Shown here: positions 61,572 to 64,000 of the stretch, in pieces
Layout: the number at the start of each line of letters is the position of its first letter
Numbering within the stretch: position 1 is the stretch's first letter
Assembly: GCF_042665295.1 (NCBI RefSeq)
Contig: NZ_JBHTCO010000002.1
Span: forward strand, 215,221 to 279,220
From: Scopulibacillus_A cellulosilyticus
GTDB lineage: Bacteria; Bacillota; Bacilli; Bacillales; Sporolactobacillaceae
Length of the DNA: 64,000 nt
Direction: 5' to 3'
Made by a program: the position numbers and the translations under genes
Notes under the pieces: model-generated
The model's database searches: none
The model's input: only the letters and a program-made list of their open reading frames with translations
What the model was told of the DNA's origin: nothing

Positions 61572-62630
61572 ATGAAAGACTTCAATATAGCAGTCATACC
61601 AGGAGATGGAATAGGCAAAGAAGTCGTTTCTGAGGCTGTGAGAGTATTAGAAACAGCAGCTGATCTTCACGGCGGGTTATCTTTTCAATTTACAGAATAT
61701 CCATGGAACTGTGATTATTATTTGGAACATGGTGTGATGATGCCGGAGGACGGCCTTGAACAATTGCAGCCGCACGATGCCGTTTTTCTTGGAGCAGTCG
61801 GCGATCCGAATAAGGTTCCTGATCACATTTCCCTATGGGGGCTGCTAATTAATATTCGCCGATCATTTGAACAAGTGGTTAATATTCGTCCGGCAAAACA
61901 TATTAAAGGTGTTCGTTCGCCTCTCCATGATCCGAAGGGCTTTGATTTTATTGTTGTCAGGGAGAACAGTGAAGGAGAATACAGTGAATCAGGCGGACGG
62001 ATACATCAAGGCGATGATGAAATAGCTATACAGAATGCTGTTTTTACAAAAAAGGGCACACGCCGGGCAATGGACTACGCATTTAAATTGGCTGAAAGCC
62101 GGCGTCATCATGTGACCAGTGCGACAAAATCAAATGGCATTGTCCATTCTATGCCATTTTGGGATGAAGTTTTCAAAGAAACCGCAATTGATTTTCCTGA
62201 TATAAAAACAAGAAAAGTGCATATTGATGCTTTGTCGGCTTTTCTCGTTTCACAGCCGGAAACCTTTGATGTGATTGTTGCCAGTAATTTATTTGGAGAT
62301 ATATTAACTGATGTAGGGGCAGCGATTATGGGCAGTATCGGTATTGCACCATCTGCTAATATTAATTTAAACGGCAAATATCCTTCGATGTTCGAGCCGG
62401 TTCATGGATCGGCCCCTGATATTGTCGGAAAAGGCATTGCCAATCCGATCGGACAAATTTGGACAGCTAAAATGATGCTTGATCATTTTGGCGAGAATGA
62501 GTTAGGTAATCATTTGCTTTCTTCGATTGAAAATGTACTCGATTCAGGCATTAAGACACCTGATCTAGGCGGGAAAGCAACGACTGAAGAAGTAACAAAC
62601 GCGGTGATTAATGAACTGAAAAAGCTTTAA
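61572..62630 (+). CDS. tartrate/D-malate dehydrogenase-type enzyme (YcsA/TtuC-like)
   Basis: The 352-aa protein is an isocitrate/isopropylmalate-dehydrogenase-fold enzyme. It contains PGDGIGKEV (9-17), the group-specific DHISLWGLLINIRRSFEQVVNIRP (82-105 in pieces: DHISLWG and FEQVVNIRP), VVRENSEGEYSE, ATKSNG and a second-half FGDILTDVGAAIMG with catalytic Asp residues. The substitution of the isopropylmalate loop points to tartrate or D-malate as substrate, as for B. subtilis YcsA. NAD+ and Mg2+ or Mn2+ are expected cofactors. Substrate identity is a family-level inference. Confidence 0.88.
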   Translation: MKDFNIAVIPGDGIGKEVVSEAVRVLETAADLHGGLSFQFTEYPWNCDYYLEHGVMMPEDGLEQLQPHDAVFLGAVGDPNKVPDHISLWGLLINIRRSFEQVVNIRPAKHIKGVRSPLHDPKGFDFIVVRENSEGEYSESGGRIHQGDDEIAIQNAVFTKKGTRRAMDYAFKLAESRRHHVTSATKSNGIVHSMPFWDEVFKETAIDFPDIKTRKVHIDALSAFLVSQPETFDVIVASNLFGDILTDVGAAIMGSIGIAPSANINLNGKYPSMFEPVHGSAPDIVGKGIANPIGQIWTAKMMLDHFGENELGNHLLSSIENVLDSGIKTPDLGGKATTEEVTNAVINELKKL

Positions 62631-62730
62631 AATAAATAGAAATTATTTTAGTTGTATAATTAATCAGCCGCTTCTGATATAATCGAATGAAACATCACGA
62701 GTGAGATAAATAGAGAAAGGGATGCTTAGA

Positions 62731-63798
62731 TTGAACCAAGTGATTGAATTAGTTAAAACAAATGCAAAGAAAGAAAAGCCGTCTGTTGAATCTTTAGGCT
62801 TTGGCAAATATTTTACTGATTATATGTTTGTGATGGATTATCAAAAAGATAAAGGCTGGCATTCGCCAAAAATTACACCTTATGAACCGTTAGTATTAGA
62901 TCCGTCATCAATGGTCTTTCACTATGGTCAAGCTGTCTTTGAAGGATTAAAAGCTTATAAGACCAAAGAAGGCAAGGTATTATTATTCAGACCCGATAAG
63001 AATGTTAAAAGACTGAATTTATCCTGTGATAGAATGAGTATACCGACGCTTGATGAAGATGTTGTATTAGAAGCCATTAAACAGTTGGTTGAATTAGAGA
63101 AAGATTGGATTCCGGAAGAGGAAGGAACATCGTTATACATCAGGCCTTTTGTTATTGCAACAGAACCATACTTAGGGGTTAGACCAGCCGGACAATACAA
63201 ATTTATGATCATCCTATCTCCAGTAGGTTCTTACTATTCAGGACAATTGTCACCGACTAAAATATATGTAGAGGATCAATACATTCGCGCGGTGCCCGGC
63301 GGTGTGGGCTATGTTAAAACTTCCGGCAACTATGCAGCCAGCCTAAAAGCGCAAGAAGAAGCAGAAGAGCAAGGTTATGATCAGGTTCTATGGCTGGATG
63401 CGGTTGAAAAGAAATATATCGAAGAAGTTGGCAGCATGAATATCTTCTTCAAAGTCAAAGGCGAAGTAATTACGCCTAAACTTAATGGCAGCATCCTTGG
63501 CGGAATTACAAGGGATTCTGTTATTCAATTGTTGCAACACTGGGGCGTCCCTGTCCGTGAAGAACGTATATCTGTTAAAGATATTTTCAATGCTTATCAT
63601 AAAGGTGAGCTGAGAGAAGTATTCGGAGCGGGTACAGCCGCTGTTATTTCACCGGTTGGAGAATTAAAATGGAAAGATGAACAGATCATTGTTAACGGCA
63701 ATCAAATAGGCGATTTATCAATGCGTCTTTACCAAGCAATTACAAATATCCAGTTGGGCAAGGAAGAAGATGTTCTTAATTGGACAGTAGAGATTTAA
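62731..63798 (+). CDS. ilvE: branched-chain amino acid aminotransferase IlvE
   Basis: This PLP enzyme carries out the last step of leucine, isoleucine and valine synthesis and the first step of their degradation. The 355-aa protein is of the larger (type II, about 355-aa) class. Lys196 in GYVKTSGNYA binds PLP; FEGLKAY, LYIRPFVIAT, EEVGSMNIFF and FGAGTAAVISPV are conserved family segments. TTG 62731 fits AGAAAGGG with nine-base spacing; ATG 62722 is directly attached to it and unlikely. No T-box leader is seen in the 90 bases upstream. Confidence 0.93.
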   Translation: MNQVIELVKTNAKKEKPSVESLGFGKYFTDYMFVMDYQKDKGWHSPKITPYEPLVLDPSSMVFHYGQAVFEGLKAYKTKEGKVLLFRPDKNVKRLNLSCDRMSIPTLDEDVVLEAIKQLVELEKDWIPEEEGTSLYIRPFVIATEPYLGVRPAGQYKFMIILSPVGSYYSGQLSPTKIYVEDQYIRAVPGGVGYVKTSGNYAASLKAQEEAEEQGYDQVLWLDAVEKKYIEEVGSMNIFFKVKGEVITPKLNGSILGGITRDSVIQLLQHWGVPVREERISVKDIFNAYHKGELREVFGAGTAAVISPVGELKWKDEQIIVNGNQIGDLSMRLYQAITNIQLGKEEDVLNWTVEI

Positions 63799-63830
63799 AA
63801 AAACGTCCCGCACGCGGGACGTTTTTTTTT
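63797..63830 (+). terminator. terminator after ilvE
   Basis: AACGTCCCG and CGGGACGTT form a short GC-rich stem with a CAC-type loop, followed by nine T. Confidence 0.9.
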
Positions 63831-63874
63831 AACAGCGAAAAATCGCACATAAACAGCGAAAAGTATATAAAAAT

Positions 63875-64000
63875 GGCTCTATAATATTTGTTGGGGTATG
63901 AGAAAAATTAAAACAAAAAAATACACGCAAGCTCCTTAATCCTTTACACTTGAATTGTCCAGAAACAAGAGAAGGATAGGAGTTACGTGTATATGCATTT
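63875..64000 (+). mobile_element. probable left end of an ISL3-like insertion sequence (truncated by the window)
   Basis: GGCTCTATAATATTTGTTGG at 63875 resembles the terminal inverted repeat of ISL3-family elements, which begin GGCTCTTT and carry TTGTTGG or TGTTGTG. The eight bases before it (ATAAAAAT) are AT-rich, as expected for an ISL3 target duplication. A long imperfect inverted repeat (63929-63990) lies between the end and the first codons. Only about 125 bases are visible, so the family is tentative. Confidence 0.5.
63993..64000 (+). CDS. start of a truncated gene, likely transposase
   Basis: ATG 63993 (or GTG 63987 in the same frame) follows GAAGGATAGGAG. The frame runs off the window after two codons (Met-His). 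If the IS call is right this is the transposase start; nothing more can be said from two codons. Confidence 0.4.

Noticed and set aside
62631..62730. T-box or other leader before ilvE
   Set aside because: The gap is about 100 bases and shows no T-box sequence or specifier-like hairpin.
1..64000. CRISPR arrays, rRNA or tRNA genes, prophage or defence genes
   Set aside because: No regularly spaced repeats, no rRNA or tRNA-like sequences and no phage structural or clear defence gene sets were seen; the lone Uma2 gene is not enough to call a defence island.

Overview
The window reads as a chromosomal segment of a low-GC Gram-positive bacterium of the order Bacillales. The evidence is the gene repertoire and signals: AddAB instead of RecBCD, the FabL-type enoyl-ACP reductase, a men cluster of Bacillus type, a CysP-type sulfate permease, a Rap-like TPR protein, strong AGGAGG ribosome sites, frequent TTG/GTG starts and hairpin-plus-T-run terminators. 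The species cannot be fixed from the sequence. I see no rRNA, tRNA or CRISPR array. Only the last ~125 bases look mobile.

Layout. 1-2060: queD-queE-queC (minus strand), for the queuosine precursor preQ0, behind an extended -10 promoter and a preQ1-I riboswitch whose downstream hairpins can mask the queD ribosome site. 2157-2316: two copies of an 80-bp tandem repeat. 2378-4266: a PfkB-like protein lacking the usual catalytic Asp, and an NfsA-type nitroreductase. 4609-6997: a three-gene operon predicted to turn L-carnitine into glycine betaine. 7141-14979: menaquinone genes, menA on minus and menF-D-H-B-E on plus, without menC. 15194-21012: an MFS exporter, a small membrane protein, an ECF sigma/RskA-type anti-sigma pair, mscL with a zinc-ribbon tail, a Cu/Zn superoxide dismutase, a 93-aa orphan and a Rap-like TPR protein.

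21032-30214: fabL, an unrecognised membrane protein, an NCS2 permease, a YtxG-like protein, OsmC, a TVP38/DedA-type membrane protein, the potassium channel subunit ktrB, an NhaC-type antiporter, a PAP2 phosphatase and dps. 30293-35752: two GntR/FCD regulators, each paired with a transporter (CynX/NimT type and EamA type). Between them lie a tiny ORF, a GNAT acetyltransferase and a nitroreductase behind an MhqR-like operator. 35876-43877: cysP with an Fe-S-type Rrf2 regulator, ppiB, an ABC-2 exporter, a thiamine-binding protein, a mercaptopyruvate-type sulfurtransferase and ybdD-cstA.

44170-55990: the double-strand-break operon addB-addA-sbcD-sbcC, with overlapping genes. 56054-59164: a divergent pair of paralogous succinate-semialdehyde dehydrogenases. 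59360-63798: an M29 aminopeptidase, a solitary Uma2-type nuclease, a tartrate/D-malate dehydrogenase-type enzyme and ilvE. 63875-64000: the probable left end of an ISL3-like insertion sequence, cut by the window edge.

Most of the window is core metabolism and stress physiology (quinones, redox, osmotic stress, metal and sulfur supply, DNA repair). I found no defence island and no clearly undescribed multi-gene system. The best leads are regulatory (the preQ1 switch, the Rrf2 operator, the MhqR-like and Fur-like boxes), the repeat families, the orphan Rap-like protein and the Uma2 gene with palindromic control sites. Gene starts were chosen mainly by ribosome-binding-site spacing.
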